Source: Actinomycetales bacterium
GTDB taxonomy: Bacteria > Actinomycetota > Actinomycetes > Actinomycetales > Dermatophilaceae
NCBI GenBank assembly: GCA_016710385.1
Contig: JADJVX010000022.1
Location: 248,001-312,000 of the forward strand
Direction of reading: 5' to 3'
DNA: 64,000 bases
The notes beneath the pieces are model-generated. The model searched no databases, had not been told where the DNA came from, and saw only the letters and a list, made by a program, of their open reading frames with translations. Position numbers and translations under genes: made by a program. How positions within the stretch are numbered: the first letter of the stretch is position 1; every line of letters starts with the position of its first letter. Positions 33,659 through 42,607 of this stretch are shown piece by piece.

Positions 33659-36574
33659 TCAGGACCCGCTCGGCTCGGCGGCGCTGCGCGTATGCAGATG
33701 GTGGGCCAACGCGGTCCGACCGTTCAGCCCCAGCCGCCGGTAGATGTGGGTCAGGTGGGTGGTCACCGTGCGGGTGCTCACGAACAGCCGCTGGGCGATC
33801 TCGGCGTTGCTCAGCCCTTCCGCCACCAGGCGCGCCACCTGCAGTTCACGCTCGGTCAGTTCCCCGAGCGGCCCGGGCGTCGCCGCCGGTGCGCGGTGCC
33901 CACGCAGCAGGCGACGGCCCCGTGCGGCGGCTTCGTGGGCACCCATCCTGGCTAGCTCGGCTGCGACCCGATCCACCCGGGCGGCCGCCTGGGCATCGAG
34001 CCGTCCCGCCAGGCCGAGTTCGGCCCACTCGAGCCAGCCGAAGGCTGCCGCCAGCGCCAAGCCGAGCTCGTCCAATCGGGCACTGCTCGCTGCGAGCCGG
34101 TCGGCGCCCGCCCCCTGGTCGCCGTCGAGGATCGCCCGCAGTCCCTCCAGCCGATCGACCACGGCCGCGACCCACGGCACCGGCTCGGGAAGGGCACCCA
34201 AGGCGGCCACCTGGGCGGCGAGGGCATCGGCATCCGCCAGCCCGAAGTGCGCCGTTCCCGCCATCATGCTCGCGTGGAACCAGTGGCCGCGACGCGGCGT
34301 GCCCGTGCCATCGAGCGCGGCTAACACGTCGGCCAGCCGCCCCTGTCGGAGCGCGATGTGGGCGGCCAACTCGCCGGCACCCACATTGAGGTGGAGCAGA
34401 CCCGCGCTCTCGTTGTCGTAACAGCCCAAAAATTCGTCTCGGCAGGCGAGCGCCAATCCCACATTCCCCACGTGCCCGTGGATCAGACCGCGCACGAGGA
34501 AGCCCTTGGCCAGCAGCGCACGACTGCCCAGCCGTGCGGCGATGGCCAGGATCGCGTCCGCGTGCGCCAAACCACCGGCAATGTCGCCGCCCATCACCTG
34601 CAGGAACGCTGCCAACGCTCGATGGTCGGCCTCGACCGATTCCAGGCCCGCGGCTGCCGCCGACGCAATCGAGGCGAGGATGGCGTCTCGGGCCCCGACG
34701 TCCAGCACCACCACCTGTGCCGTTTCGGCCGCCACGGCCGCCTGACCCACGAGCCGGGCGTCGCCGCTGCCTTCGGCGAGCTGACAGGCCTGGCGGGTCA
34801 GGTCGAGCATCTGTGCCCAGCGGCCGTCTCGGGATGCCGCGTCCGAGAGCACGATCAGCCGCGCGACGCCCGCCGCCGGCGATGTGGTGCGCCGCCAGAG
34901 ATCGTCCAGGTCCGCGACAGCCACGCGTTGCGCGGGGGTGGGCAGCGGGGCTCTGCCTGCGAAGAGCCCACGGGTGAGGGTCACGGCATCGCGGATCGAA
35001 CCGACGGCCTCAGGGTGGCCCTCCAGCACCGCGGCTGCTTCCTCGATGTGGCTACTGGCCGCTGCGAACAGGCCCTCCTGCCACTCGATCTCGGCAAGTT
35101 CGCGAAGCCGGTCGGCTCGGCGCCCGACATCATCCAGGGGGGTCGCAATGACCGCAGCCTGCCAGGCCGCCACGGCGTCCGTCCGGTGTCCCCCGGCCGC
35201 AAGGCCCCGGGCTCGCGCCTCATGCAGCCCCGGCAACTGGTCGTATGCCGTGAGCGCCGCCGCACGTCGGATGCTTGCTTCGGCCAAGGTCACGGCCTCA
35301 CGCCAGGAGCACGCCGCCAGCGCCTCGTCGACCCCCCGCCGGAGCAACTCGAACGCGTCGAGGTCGGACACCGGCCAGCGCTGGCACACGGTCGAGCCGC
35401 CGCCCGGCAGGCCCGACGTGTCGTCGCCGGTGCTCGCCTGTGGTCTGAGGGCGGCCCGCACTTCTTGGAGGCGTTGTGGGCCCATGGCCTGGTTGACCAA
35501 TCGCACGAGCAGCGGGACGGTCGCCCGCACCACGTGACCCTCAGGCCTGAGCTCCTCGTGAACGAGCCCACGGTCCGCCAGCACGTGCAGCGCCGCCTCC
35601 ATCTGCGACCCACTGCAACAGGCGCGGCACAGGGCCGCGGTCGGGACTTCTCCGTCGCCGGCGGACAGCAGGTCGAACGCACACCTGGCCACCTCGTCGA
35701 CCCCGGCCAGCATCGAGACCAACATCGGCTCGGCGTCGGCGGGCACCGAGAGGTTGTCTACCGGCCCCAGCAGCCACACCCCAGCGCGACGTTCGAGGAC
35801 TCCTCGGCGGCGCAGCTCGTCGACCAGTAGCCGCACCAACCCGGGTGACCCGCCGCTCAACCCGTGCGCCAAGGTCGTCACGGTCTCCGGTGCCGGACCG
35901 GTCAGTATGCCGGCCAGCTGAGCGGACACCTCGGCCCGCGTCAGCGGACGGAGTTCGACGCGGGTGCCAGCCCTCAGCCGAGCCAGCCAGGTGACCAATG
36001 CCGCGACCCCGGCCGGCGTCGGCGACCCCGGATCAACCCGCAGGCCCAGCACGGAGGCGACTGCCGCGTCCCGGCGATCGGACAAGGCGTAGCGCAGGAT
36101 CTCCAGCGACACCTCGTCGACGTCCTGTGCGTCGTCGATCACCACGAGCACTCGGCCGGTGGCGGCTGCCCGGTGCAGCACCTGCCGGACGGCGTCCGCG
36201 AGTCGGGCGCGTTCCAGCCCCGGCTGCGTGGGCAGTTGGCCAGCGGTCGGCCTGGGACCGCCGATCAGCCATTGCAGATCGGGGATTCCCTCGGTGAGCC
36301 GCGCGACCGCCGAGGGCGTCGATCCCACGAGGTTTCGCACCAGGTCGATGATCGTGGCGTAGGGCATCGCCCGGTGGACGGGTGACCCTGATGCGGTGAC
36401 CACTCGCCAGCCAGCCGATCGACATCCGGTCGCGATGCCGTCGAGGAACGTGGAGGTGCCGAATCCTGGGCGGGCGGAGACCAGCACGACGTCGTGGTGT
36501 TGGCTCACCAGGCCGCGCACCACGTCGGCGAGCTGGCCCGCGCGGTCGCGATCCGAGCGACCACCATCCTGCAT
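33659..36574 (-). CDS. Large ATP-binding LuxR-type (LAL) transcriptional regulator
   Basis: About 971 residues. The N-terminal AAA/STAND-like ATPase has Walker B VLVVIDDAQ near residue 145, but its P-loop reads ARPGFGTSTFLDG, with Thr where the invariant Lys is expected. The middle is a long TPR-like helical region. The C-terminal LuxR HTH (LTERELQVARLVAEGLSNAE, then TRTVTTHLTHIYRRLGL) is complete. I chose ATG 36574, which has GGGAG five bases upstream; ATG 36613 is an alternative. It lies directly upstream of the RHS gene and may control it. The missing Lys suggests weak or no ATP hydrolysis. Confidence 0.88.
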   Translation of the reverse strand: MQDGGRSDRDRAGQLADVVRGLVSQHHDVVLVSARPGFGTSTFLDGIATGCRSAGWRVVTASGSPVHRAMPYATIIDLVRNLVGSTPSAVARLTEGIPDLQWLIGGPRPTAGQLPTQPGLERARLADAVRQVLHRAAATGRVLVVIDDAQDVDEVSLEILRYALSDRRDAAVASVLGLRVDPGSPTPAGVAALVTWLARLRAGTRVELRPLTRAEVSAQLAGILTGPAPETVTTLAHGLSGGSPGLVRLLVDELRRRGVLERRAGVWLLGPVDNLSVPADAEPMLVSMLAGVDEVARCAFDLLSAGDGEVPTAALCRACCSGSQMEAALHVLADRGLVHEELRPEGHVVRATVPLLVRLVNQAMGPQRLQEVRAALRPQASTGDDTSGLPGGGSTVCQRWPVSDLDAFELLRRGVDEALAACSWREAVTLAEASIRRAAALTAYDQLPGLHEARARGLAAGGHRTDAVAAWQAAVIATPLDDVGRRADRLRELAEIEWQEGLFAAASSHIEEAAAVLEGHPEAVGSIRDAVTLTRGLFAGRAPLPTPAQRVAVADLDDLWRRTTSPAAGVARLIVLSDAASRDGRWAQMLDLTRQACQLAEGSGDARLVGQAAVAAETAQVVVLDVGARDAILASIASAAAAGLESVEADHRALAAFLQVMGGDIAGGLAHADAILAIAARLGSRALLAKGFLVRGLIHGHVGNVGLALACRDEFLGCYDNESAGLLHLNVGAGELAAHIALRQGRLADVLAALDGTGTPRRGHWFHASMMAGTAHFGLADADALAAQVAALGALPEPVPWVAAVVDRLEGLRAILDGDQGAGADRLAASSARLDELGLALAAAFGWLEWAELGLAGRLDAQAAARVDRVAAELARMGAHEAAARGRRLLRGHRAPAATPGPLGELTERELQVARLVAEGLSNAEIAQRLFVSTRTVTTHLTHIYRRLGLNGRTALAHHLHTRSAAEPSGS

Positions 36575-36688
36575 CTGAGCTCCCTCGCCGAAATCGCGGT
36601 GCGGAGACTTCATCCTTCCCTACCCGAGAGCAAAACGTGCGGCGTCGTGGGGAGTTCAGTCATCCCGCCAGGCGGCACACGCACAGGG

Positions 36689-36742
36689 TTGACAGGTCAT
36701 TGTTAGCCGTATAACTATTAGGTGTCTAACTGTCGCGATAGT
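36689..36742 (+). promoter_or_regulatory. Promoter and operator candidates for the SnoaL-marR-dinB operon
   Basis: Consensus -35 TTGACA (36689-36694) and TAACTA (36712-36717), 17 bp apart. Two inverted repeats follow: TTAGGTGTCTAA (36718-36729) and ACTGTCGCGATAGT (36729-36742, one mismatch). They overlap the expected start point, as for a repressor; the operon encodes a MarR protein. The 200-base spacer to the divergent LAL gene holds nothing else recognisable. Confidence 0.55.
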
Positions 36743-36813
36743 CAGCGCCAGACAGACCCAACCGCCGAGTCTGCGCAGGCCCACGCCTGCGGACCCAACC
36801 CCAGGAGGAACCC

Positions 36814-37221
36814 ATGACCACCCTCGACACCGCCCTCGCCCTGTCCCTGGCCATCCAGAACGGCGAGCTCCTCGCCCGCGCCGACGAACTCCTCGCCGAC
36901 GACTTCCAGTACACCGGCGCGGCCGGCATGGCGCTGGACAAGGCCGGCTACGTCGGCTTCATGCATGGTCTGAGCGAGTCCTTCTCCGACCAGAAGATGA
37001 CCTTCCACGCCACCGTCAGCGAGGGCGACAAGGCCGCGGTCTCCTGGACCAACGACATGACGCACACCGCGGCATACCAGGGCATTCCGGCGACCGGAAA
37101 GCGGATCACCGCCAGCGGCAACTGGATTCGGCTCGTCGTCGACGGCAAGGTCGCGCGCGAGTGGGACACCACCGACATCTTCGGCCTCATGCAGCAGCTC
37201 GGCGCGTTCGGGCAGCACTGA
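36814..37221 (+). CDS. SnoaL-like (NTF2-fold) ester cyclase family protein
   Basis: 135 residues forming one NTF2-like domain: LLADDFQYTG, the DKAGYVGFMHGL segment, then TGKRITASGNWIRLVVDGKV and the REWDTTDIFGLMQQLG ending, all typical of SnoaL-like ester cyclases. AGGAGG stands before the ATG. It is the first gene of an operon with a MarR regulator 28 bp downstream and a DinB-like protein. The substrate is unknown; such proteins are often induced by small aromatic or electrophilic compounds. Confidence 0.85.
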   Translation: MTTLDTALALSLAIQNGELLARADELLADDFQYTGAAGMALDKAGYVGFMHGLSESFSDQKMTFHATVSEGDKAAVSWTNDMTHTAAYQGIPATGKRITASGNWIRLVVDGKVAREWDTTDIFGLMQQLGAFGQH

Positions 37222-37249
37222 CCGGCGCCACCTCGGGCACGATGACCCC

Positions 37250-37678
37250 ATGGACTTCCCCCTTGTCATGGCCAGCCGCTCCGCCGGCCACCGCACCCGC
37301 AAGCTCGTCATGCGGTTGTTGGAGCCGATCGGGCTGCACCCGGGCCAGGAGGTCGTCCTCATCGAGCTGCGCAGCCGCGGCGAGCTCAACCAGACCGAGC
37401 TCGCCGCGGCCCTCGAGGTCGAACCGCCCACCTGCACGAGCATCGTCGGCAACCTCCTGCGCGCCGGGCTGGTGACGCGCACCGCCCGCGGCCGTGAGAA
37501 CCGCATCGCCCTCACCGCCGCCGGTGAGGCCACCGCCGATCAAGCCCTGCAGGTGTATGCCGCGATGGAGGCTGCGCTCTCAGCCGGCCTGCCGACCGCC
37601 GAGCGCGACGCCGCTCTGGCCGCACTGCAGCAGGTCGCGGCCGCCGCGGCCGCCGCCTTGGCCGCACCCACACCCTGA
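37250..37678 (+). CDS. MarR-family transcriptional regulator
   Basis: 142 residues with the winged-helix core: LNQTELAAALEVEPPTCTSI (recognition helix), NLLRAGLVTRTARGRENRIA (wing) and the closing LTAAGEATADQ. It lies between the SnoaL-like and DinB-like genes on the same strand, so it probably autoregulates this operon through the inverted repeats at 36718-36742. The C-terminus is Ala-rich. Confidence 0.9.
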   Translation: MDFPLVMASRSAGHRTRKLVMRLLEPIGLHPGQEVVLIELRSRGELNQTELAAALEVEPPTCTSIVGNLLRAGLVTRTARGRENRIALTAAGEATADQALQVYAAMEAALSAGLPTAERDAALAALQQVAAAAAAALAAPTP

Positions 37679-37742
37679 CCACCCGCACCCACACCCTGAC
37701 CAACCGCCCCAGCCCAGCCCAGCCCCCGATCCAGGAGCACCC

Positions 37743-38264
37743 GTGCCCACCACCGCCACTGACATCCTGCGCGACACCTACGGCCGCATCGCCGAGCTGC
37801 TGCCGATGTTCCTGCGCGACCTCTCCCCGCAGACAATCCTCTGGCGCCCGGACCCCGACGCCAACTCCATCGGCTGGCTGGCCTGGCACCTCACCCGCGT
37901 GCAGGACGACCACCTCGCCGGGGTCGGGCAGTGCGAACAGGTCTGGACCAGTGCGGGATTCGCCGACCGCTTCGCCCTCCCGTATGCCGTGCACGAGCAT
38001 GGGTACGGCCACACCAGTGAGCAGGTGGGCGCCTTCCACGTCACCGACGTCGAGCTGTTCACGGCATACCACGCAGCGGTCCACGAGATGACGATGCGGG
38101 TGCTCGACGGACTGGACGACACGGCATACGACCGGGTTGTCGACGAACGGTTCGACCCGCCCGTGACAGCCGCGGTGCGCCTGGTCTCGGTGATCGGCGA
38201 CGCGAGCGCGCACCTGGGTCAAATCGGCTACGTCCGGGGCCTGGCGCAGCGGAGCACGCGCTGA
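37743..38264 (+). CDS. DinB/DUF664-like protein
   Basis: 173 residues of the DinB four-helix-bundle superfamily. The metal-binding histidines are visible in WLAWHLTRVQDDHL (near residue 46) and in the C-terminal DASAHLGQIGYVRGL. Actinobacterial relatives are thiol-dependent (mycothiol) transferases or hydrolases that detoxify small molecules. GTG start with AGGAG eight bases upstream. The stop overlaps the first codon of the DUF1211 remnant. Confidence 0.85.
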   Translation: MPTTATDILRDTYGRIAELLPMFLRDLSPQTILWRPDPDANSIGWLAWHLTRVQDDHLAGVGQCEQVWTSAGFADRFALPYAVHEHGYGHTSEQVGAFHVTDVELFTAYHAAVHEMTMRVLDGLDDTAYDRVVDERFDPPVTAAVRLVSVIGDASAHLGQIGYVRGLAQRSTR

Positions 38265-39460
38265 AGACGGGGCGCCTGGAGGCGTTCTCCGATGGCGTGA
38301 TGGCCATCATCATCACGATCATGGTGCTTGGCCACCGTCCCGATCGCCACGACCGCCAACATGCTCAGGCCCAGCCAGGCGGGCAGGGACACCGGGGCTA
38401 GACAGACGCCGGCGCTCACCAGCGCTCCGACCACAAGCGTGAGCGGCGGAACCGGTCGGGACAGTCGCGCCAGCACGAGGAGGGCAATCAGCACCACAGC
38501 GACCGCGCCTGCAATGACCCGAACGCCCGCGTACCCAACTGCGCCACTCTGAGCGACGGGGTCGGTGAGCGCGTCCAGCACGACACGAGCTCCAGCGCCA
38601 ATCGCCGCGACCCCAGCAAAGATCGCGTAGTGCCCGTAGCCCCAGGCGAAGGCCGCCTGCCGGTTGCGCAGCAGAGCATCGGCCCCGAGGGTGTCGAAGT
38701 AGAGCCACCACAGCGCGAACGCAATGACGAGCACGGCAGTCACCGAGATCAGCACCTCAGGTGCCAGCGCGGAGGCACCGACGACCTCGCGCAGACCGAG
38801 ACTGACCGCGAGGATGCTCTCGCCGAGCACGATGATCGTGAACAGCCCATATCGCTCGGCGATGTGACCGGGGTGGAAGACCCGGTCCGGTGAGCGGCGC
38901 ACGGCCAGGACCGGGGTGGCCAGTTCGACGACCAGCGCGACAGCGAACACGGCCCACCGGCCTGGCCCCGGCAGCAGCGCACCGAGCACCCACAGCAGCT
39001 GCGCGAGAGCCGATCCGACGGCATACGTCATCGCGAAGCCGCGGTGCGGCGGGTCGGCGAGGGCCGAACGCACCCATTGCGCGATCAGCGGCAGCCGCAT
39101 CACGGCATACGTGATGGTGAAGGGCACGAGTTCCCCCGCCGCGGCGCTGGGCACGGCGGCGGCGACGGCGAGTACCCCGAGCATCTGGGCGCCGGTCAGC
39201 ACTCGGTGGATCGGGTCGTCGTGGGAGAAGGCAGTGGCATACCAGCTGTAGCTCATCCAGGCCCACCACACTGGGACGAAGAGCATCAGGTATGCCGTGA
39301 GCGCGCTCCCGATGTGGGCGGCCGCGACGCCGTGGTGCAGTTCGGCAGCGAGGAAGGCCACGGCGACGACGAAGCAGAGATCGAAGAGCAGCTCCAGCGG
39401 TGTCGAGGCTCGCTCGTGAATGCTGTGGTCGCGCATGACGGGTGCGGTGCGAGTGGTCAT
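38228..39460 (-). CDS. LtrA-family membrane protein, 3' end rearranged
   Basis: 410 codons with ASTPLELLFDLCFVVAVAFL near the N-terminus and HIAERYGLFTIIVLGESI, both diagnostic for LtrA. It is the second LtrA copy in the window (the other is at 1884). The natural sequence appears to end near 38330 (VVAIGTVA); the last 33 residues (KHHDRDDDGHHA...) are the reverse complement of a DUF1211 gene start and so are a read-through tail. It lies 22 bp downstream of the F420-reductase-like gene in a three-gene operon. The function of LtrA is unknown. Confidence 0.8.
   Translation of the reverse strand: MTTRTAPVMRDHSIHERASTPLELLFDLCFVVAVAFLAAELHHGVAAAHIGSALTAYLMLFVPVWWAWMSYSWYATAFSHDDPIHRVLTGAQMLGVLAVAAAVPSAAAGELVPFTITYAVMRLPLIAQWVRSALADPPHRGFAMTYAVGSALAQLLWVLGALLPGPGRWAVFAVALVVELATPVLAVRRSPDRVFHPGHIAERYGLFTIIVLGESILAVSLGLREVVGASALAPEVLISVTAVLVIAFALWWLYFDTLGADALLRNRQAAFAWGYGHYAIFAGVAAIGAGARVVLDALTDPVAQSGAVGYAGVRVIAGAVAVVLIALLVLARLSRPVPPLTLVVGALVSAGVCLAPVSLPAWLGLSMLAVVAIGTVAKHHDRDDDGHHAIGERLQAPRLQRVLRCARPRT
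38261..38329 (+). pseudogene. 5' remnant of a DUF1211/TMEM175-like channel gene
   Basis: 23 codons reading LKTGRLEAFSDGVMAIIITI and MVL, the unmistakable first helix with the FSDG motif of the DUF1211/TMEM175 potassium channel family. Immediately after, at about 38330, the sequence becomes the antisense of the ltrA-like gene, so the rest of the channel gene is gone. The first codon here is CTG, so the original start may also be lost. Confidence 0.75.
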
Positions 39461-39482
39461 GAGTTGGGGATCCTCGTCGGGT

Positions 39483-40139
39483 CTAGCGATCGCGGAGGGC
39501 GGCCCAGACCAGCCGCGGGTGAAGACCGCCGGCTCGGACCATGCGCACCCAGAGCAAAGTGAGGTGCTCGAGGTCGAGCGCCGCAGCGAGGGGGCCTGCG
39601 TCGATGGGCTCCCAGCCCAGGCCGGTGAGGAGGGTCGCGACGGTCGCCTTCGCGGTGGGGTCGTCACCGGCATACGGCATGGCCGGTCGTATGCCGTCGG
39701 GCCCAGTCGGTGGGTCAGCGAGGTTTTCGTAGCCATAGACGCTGAACGCCTTGACCACGGCAGCCCCCGCGGCGAGGGAGGCGACCCGCTCGGCGCCGGA
39801 CTGTCGTGAGCTGAGGCCGTGCGTGAGCCCAGGGCCGACCGGGTTGGTGGCGTCGATGAGCAGGGTGCCCTCGAGTGCGTCGGCAAGGGGAGCGAGCACG
39901 TCCTCGACGACAGGGAAGGGCACCGCGAGCAGCACCGCATCGGCGTTGGTGACGGCGGCGAGCGGTTCGGCGACCGTGGCGGCGGCCAACCTCGGGTCGG
40001 CGTCCCGGACGGCGACGGCACCCTCGGGGCGTCGGGGATTCGTGGCGAGGGTGACCTTGTGCCCGGCGGCCAGCAGGGCGCTGGCGACGGCGGTCCCGAC
40101 GTGCCCGTAGCCGAGGATGGACAGGTGCATCCGGCTCAC
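39483..40139 (-). CDS. NADPH-dependent F420 reductase-like protein
   Basis: 218 residues with an N-terminal Rossmann motif ILGYGHVGTAVASALLAAGH and a following NPRRP that could bind the NADP phosphate. The family (COG2085) includes F420:NADPH oxidoreductase and metal-reductase domains. It is coupled by ATGA overlap (40136-40139) to the DJ-1/PfpI gene and followed by the ltrA-like gene, forming an apparent redox or stress operon. I kept the ATG at 40139; another in frame is at 40130. Confidence 0.82.
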   Translation of the reverse strand: MSRMHLSILGYGHVGTAVASALLAAGHKVTLATNPRRPEGAVAVRDADPRLAAATVAEPLAAVTNADAVLLAVPFPVVEDVLAPLADALEGTLLIDATNPVGPGLTHGLSSRQSGAERVASLAAGAAVVKAFSVYGYENLADPPTGPDGIRPAMPYAGDDPTAKATVATLLTGLGWEPIDAGPLAAALDLEHLTLLWVRMVRAGGLHPRLVWAALRDR

Positions 40140-40891
40140 CGTCCGAGTGCGTCGATGACCAGCCTGGCCGCTGCGGCGCCGGAGTGCTGCTGCTGGCCGG
40201 TGACCAGGTTCCCGTCGCGGACCGCGTGCGCGCGGAAGGCGCCGTGCACGACGAAGTTGCTGCCGGTCAGGGCGCGGGCCTCGTCCTCGATGCGGAAGGG
40301 CTGGATCTGCTGGCCGACGAAGGCGTCTGCGACATCCTCTTCGCTGTTGGCGAAGCCGGTCCAGGTGCGACCCTCAACGACCATTTCGCCGGAGGGCAGT
40401 GTGGCGTCGAGGAGCACGCAGGTGGCGTGGCACACCACGGCCGCGATCTTTCCTGCGGCGATGAACCGGCCGACGAGATCCTTGACCCTCTGATCCTGAC
40501 GGAACGTGTACATCGGCGCCTGGCCACCGACCAGGAACACCGCATCGAAACCGCCGAGGTCGTCCCCATCGAGGCTGAGGTCGGCAATGGATGGGGTGTT
40601 CCGCACGAGTGCTGCGTGGGTGGGGCTGGCGATGAAGCCGCGGCTGATCAGGTCGTCTGCGGAATATCCGGAGGCATCGGAGGGGTCCGAGAAGGAATCG
40701 GCCTGCAGGTCGCCGCCGTCCGGGCTTGCGATGGTGATGTCGTATCCGGCCTCGACGAACTCCCAGTAGGGATGAGTCAGCTCGGCCCACCAGAAGCCGA
40801 TCGGCCACCCGGTGCGCTCGGAGACTGCCGGGTTGGAGGCGAGGACAAGGACCTTCTTCGGCTCGCCGTGGATGTCGATCGTGCTGCTCAT
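40136..40891 (-). CDS. DJ-1/PfpI (Hsp31-like) family protein
   Basis: 251 residues with the class I glutamine-amidotransferase-like fold. The nucleophile elbow AAVVCHATCVLLDA carries the cysteine near residue 154, followed by His, and the Glu is in the WWAELTHPYWEF segment. This resembles Hsp31/glyoxalase III-type proteins that handle methylglyoxal or damaged proteins. AAGGAG precedes ATG 40891. It is first in a three-gene operon divergent from a TetR regulator, which probably controls it. Confidence 0.88.
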   Translation of the reverse strand: MSSTIDIHGEPKKVLVLASNPAVSERTGWPIGFWWAELTHPYWEFVEAGYDITIASPDGGDLQADSFSDPSDASGYSADDLISRGFIASPTHAALVRNTPSIADLSLDGDDLGGFDAVFLVGGQAPMYTFRQDQRVKDLVGRFIAAGKIAAVVCHATCVLLDATLPSGEMVVEGRTWTGFANSEEDVADAFVGQQIQPFRIEDEARALTGSNFVVHGAFRAHAVRDGNLVTGQQQHSGAAAARLVIDALGR

Positions 40892-40920
40892 GGGGTCTCC
40901 TTGGTAGTTCCATTTCATGC

Positions 40921-40982
40921 GTGGAACGTAATGTAACCTCCAGTCGGGGTAGATGCAATACGACTCCGTCACGTAATCTGAC
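40921..40982. promoter_or_regulatory. Divergent promoter region with TetR operator candidates
   Basis: ACGTAATGT (40926-40934) and ACGTAATCT (40971-40979) are direct repeats of one core. The second lies in the dyad GTCACGTAATCTGAC (40968-40982), three bases before the tetR GTG. The region serves both the DJ-1 operon and tetR. Confidence 0.4.
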
Positions 40983-40985
40983 AGG

Positions 40986-41597
40986 GTGAGCAGCTCCCCC
41001 TCAACGACCCGCGGTCGCCCCCGCGACCGGTCCATCGACGCGGGCATCGTGGACGCCGCCTTGGCCGAACTTGCCTGCAAGGGGTATGCCGCGTTCTCAC
41101 TTGCGTCGGTCGCCGAGGCCGCTGGCACTACCCGCCCCGCGCTCTACCGACGCTGGAAGGACAAGACCGCCCTTGTCGTCGACGCAGTGGCCCAGCTCGC
41201 TGAGGCCGACCCGCCAGCCGTCACCGGCGAGCCTTTCACCGACCTCGTCGCCGAACTGGGGAACTTCGCGCACTGCATCGCGGCCGCCGGCGCCGAGCCG
41301 CTGGCCGGAATGATGCTCGCCGACGAGGTCGATGAGGCGGTCCGCACGGCATACCTGGACCGTTTGGTCGCCCCCCGGCGTGCACGACTACGCGGCATAC
41401 TCGCAGCGGCAGTCGACCGGGGCGACCTGGACGCCGCCGCCGACCTTGAGGTGGCGGGGTCCTTCCTCACCGGATCCTGGTACGCCTACCGGATCGCGGG
41501 GCGGGACATCCCAGACGACTGGGCACAGCGGGTTGCTGCTCTCGTGTGGGCTGCCTGTTCGCCACAAGCGACCTCACCGACGGCGGTCTCAGCGTAG
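40986..41597 (+). CDS. TetR-family transcriptional regulator
   Basis: 203 residues. The N-terminal HTH (LACKGYAAFSLASVAEAAGT, then TRPALYRRWKDKTALVVDAV) is clear and the C-terminal domain is of TetR_C type. GTG start directly after an operator-like dyad, so translation is probably leaderless. Divergent from the DJ-1/F420-reductase/LtrA operon, its likely target. Confidence 0.9.
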   Translation: MSSSPSTTRGRPRDRSIDAGIVDAALAELACKGYAAFSLASVAEAAGTTRPALYRRWKDKTALVVDAVAQLAEADPPAVTGEPFTDLVAELGNFAHCIAAAGAEPLAGMMLADEVDEAVRTAYLDRLVAPRRARLRGILAAAVDRGDLDAAADLEVAGSFLTGSWYAYRIAGRDIPDDWAQRVAALVWAACSPQATSPTAVSA

Positions 41598-41717
41598 GAC
41601 CCACACTCAACGGCGAAGAGCCCCATCTGCACGTGGTCGGAAGACTGCCGGACCTCGGGCTCGCCGGGCGTTGCGGTGATCCGCGCACGGGACGTCAGTG
41701 CGGCGCCCCGTCGGTGA

Positions 41718-42327
41718 CTACGGCTGGTGACCATCCTCCAATCCCTGGGCATAGGCGTCGATCGTCATCTGGAGCAGCACCAGGGAGAGCGGGGTTGCCT
41801 CATCGGCCGTGATGTATCCATGCTCGTCGAACGTGCCGATGTCGATCTCGATCTGCGTCCAGAAGCGTGAGATCGAGCGCACGATTGAGACTGCTTCGAC
41901 GAAGAGGTCCAGGTCAGGCTCGAAGTCGAGGTCCACCAGGTACTTGCCAAGCGCATGGGTGAGGTCGTGCCGGTGTTGGTAGACCCGATCGAGGACTGCA
42001 TCTGCGCGGACGTGATTGCGTTGGAGTCGACCAACCAAGCAGGGACGCACGAAACGGCGATTTCGGATCGAGGGCGAGCACCTTGCTCGTGTGCGCCGCC
42101 TCGCCATCCCGCCCTGTGAGCCAAACCGGTGCACCCATGGCGTTGGAGAAGCCGTAGAAACTCTTGACCTCGTCGAGGACGCTGCGCTTGATCATCTCGT
42201 GGGTCAGTTGGAACAGCCCCGCGAACGCGAGTGTGGACCTGATCCGCGCTGGCTCGAGCTTGGCCTCGAGTCGCTGTAAGGCTTCGCTACCAGGTTCCAC
42301 GCGGCGCACCACCCATAACCCCCACAC
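41718..42327 (-). pseudogene. Frameshifted hypothetical with HEPN-like RX4H motif
   Basis: One protein is spread over three frames: LTHEMIKRSVLDEVKSFYGF to SPFRASLL (to about 42030), then LVDSNAITSAQ, then VYQHRHDLTHALGKYLVDLD and RFWTQIEIDIG to the stop. Two small indels near 42000-42035 would restore one frame of about 200 residues. RHDLTH fits the RX4-6H signature of HEPN RNases, and the helical flanks agree, but this is inference. It lies just outside the left 71-bp repeat. Indels may be sequence errors. Confidence 0.5.
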
Positions 42328-42336
42328 CTCGACGCG

Positions 42337-42407
42337 CCCGAGATGCGTAACGTCGACTAATTCTTAGAATCGACGGCCGTCCTTACAAGATTGCGTGCAT
42401 CTCGACA
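42337..42407. repeat. Left copy of the 71-bp direct repeat
   Basis: Matches 55281-55351 at 62 of 71 positions in the same orientation. It has outer inverted ends CGAGATGC/GCATCTCG and an inner near-palindrome ATTCTTAGAAT. Related pieces follow in the spacer: GTCGAGATGCAC (42424) and GATGCACTGAAGA at 42430 and 42533. The 200 bases from 42408 to 42607 hold no gene. Confidence 0.85.
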
Positions 42408-42607
42408 ACTGCCGGATGTAACTGTCGAGATGCACTGAAGATTGCGCGATCGACTCGATTCGGCTGGCTTGTGCAAGATCGAGGTGGTGCACCCCGCAGG
42501 TCACCTGCGCCTGGGCTCCAGTTCGTTGTCGCGATGCACTGAAGAGCCACCCCGCGCATGTCCGCTCCGGATGGTTTCAGCCGCACTGCACTAGCTCGGG
42601 AGCACGT

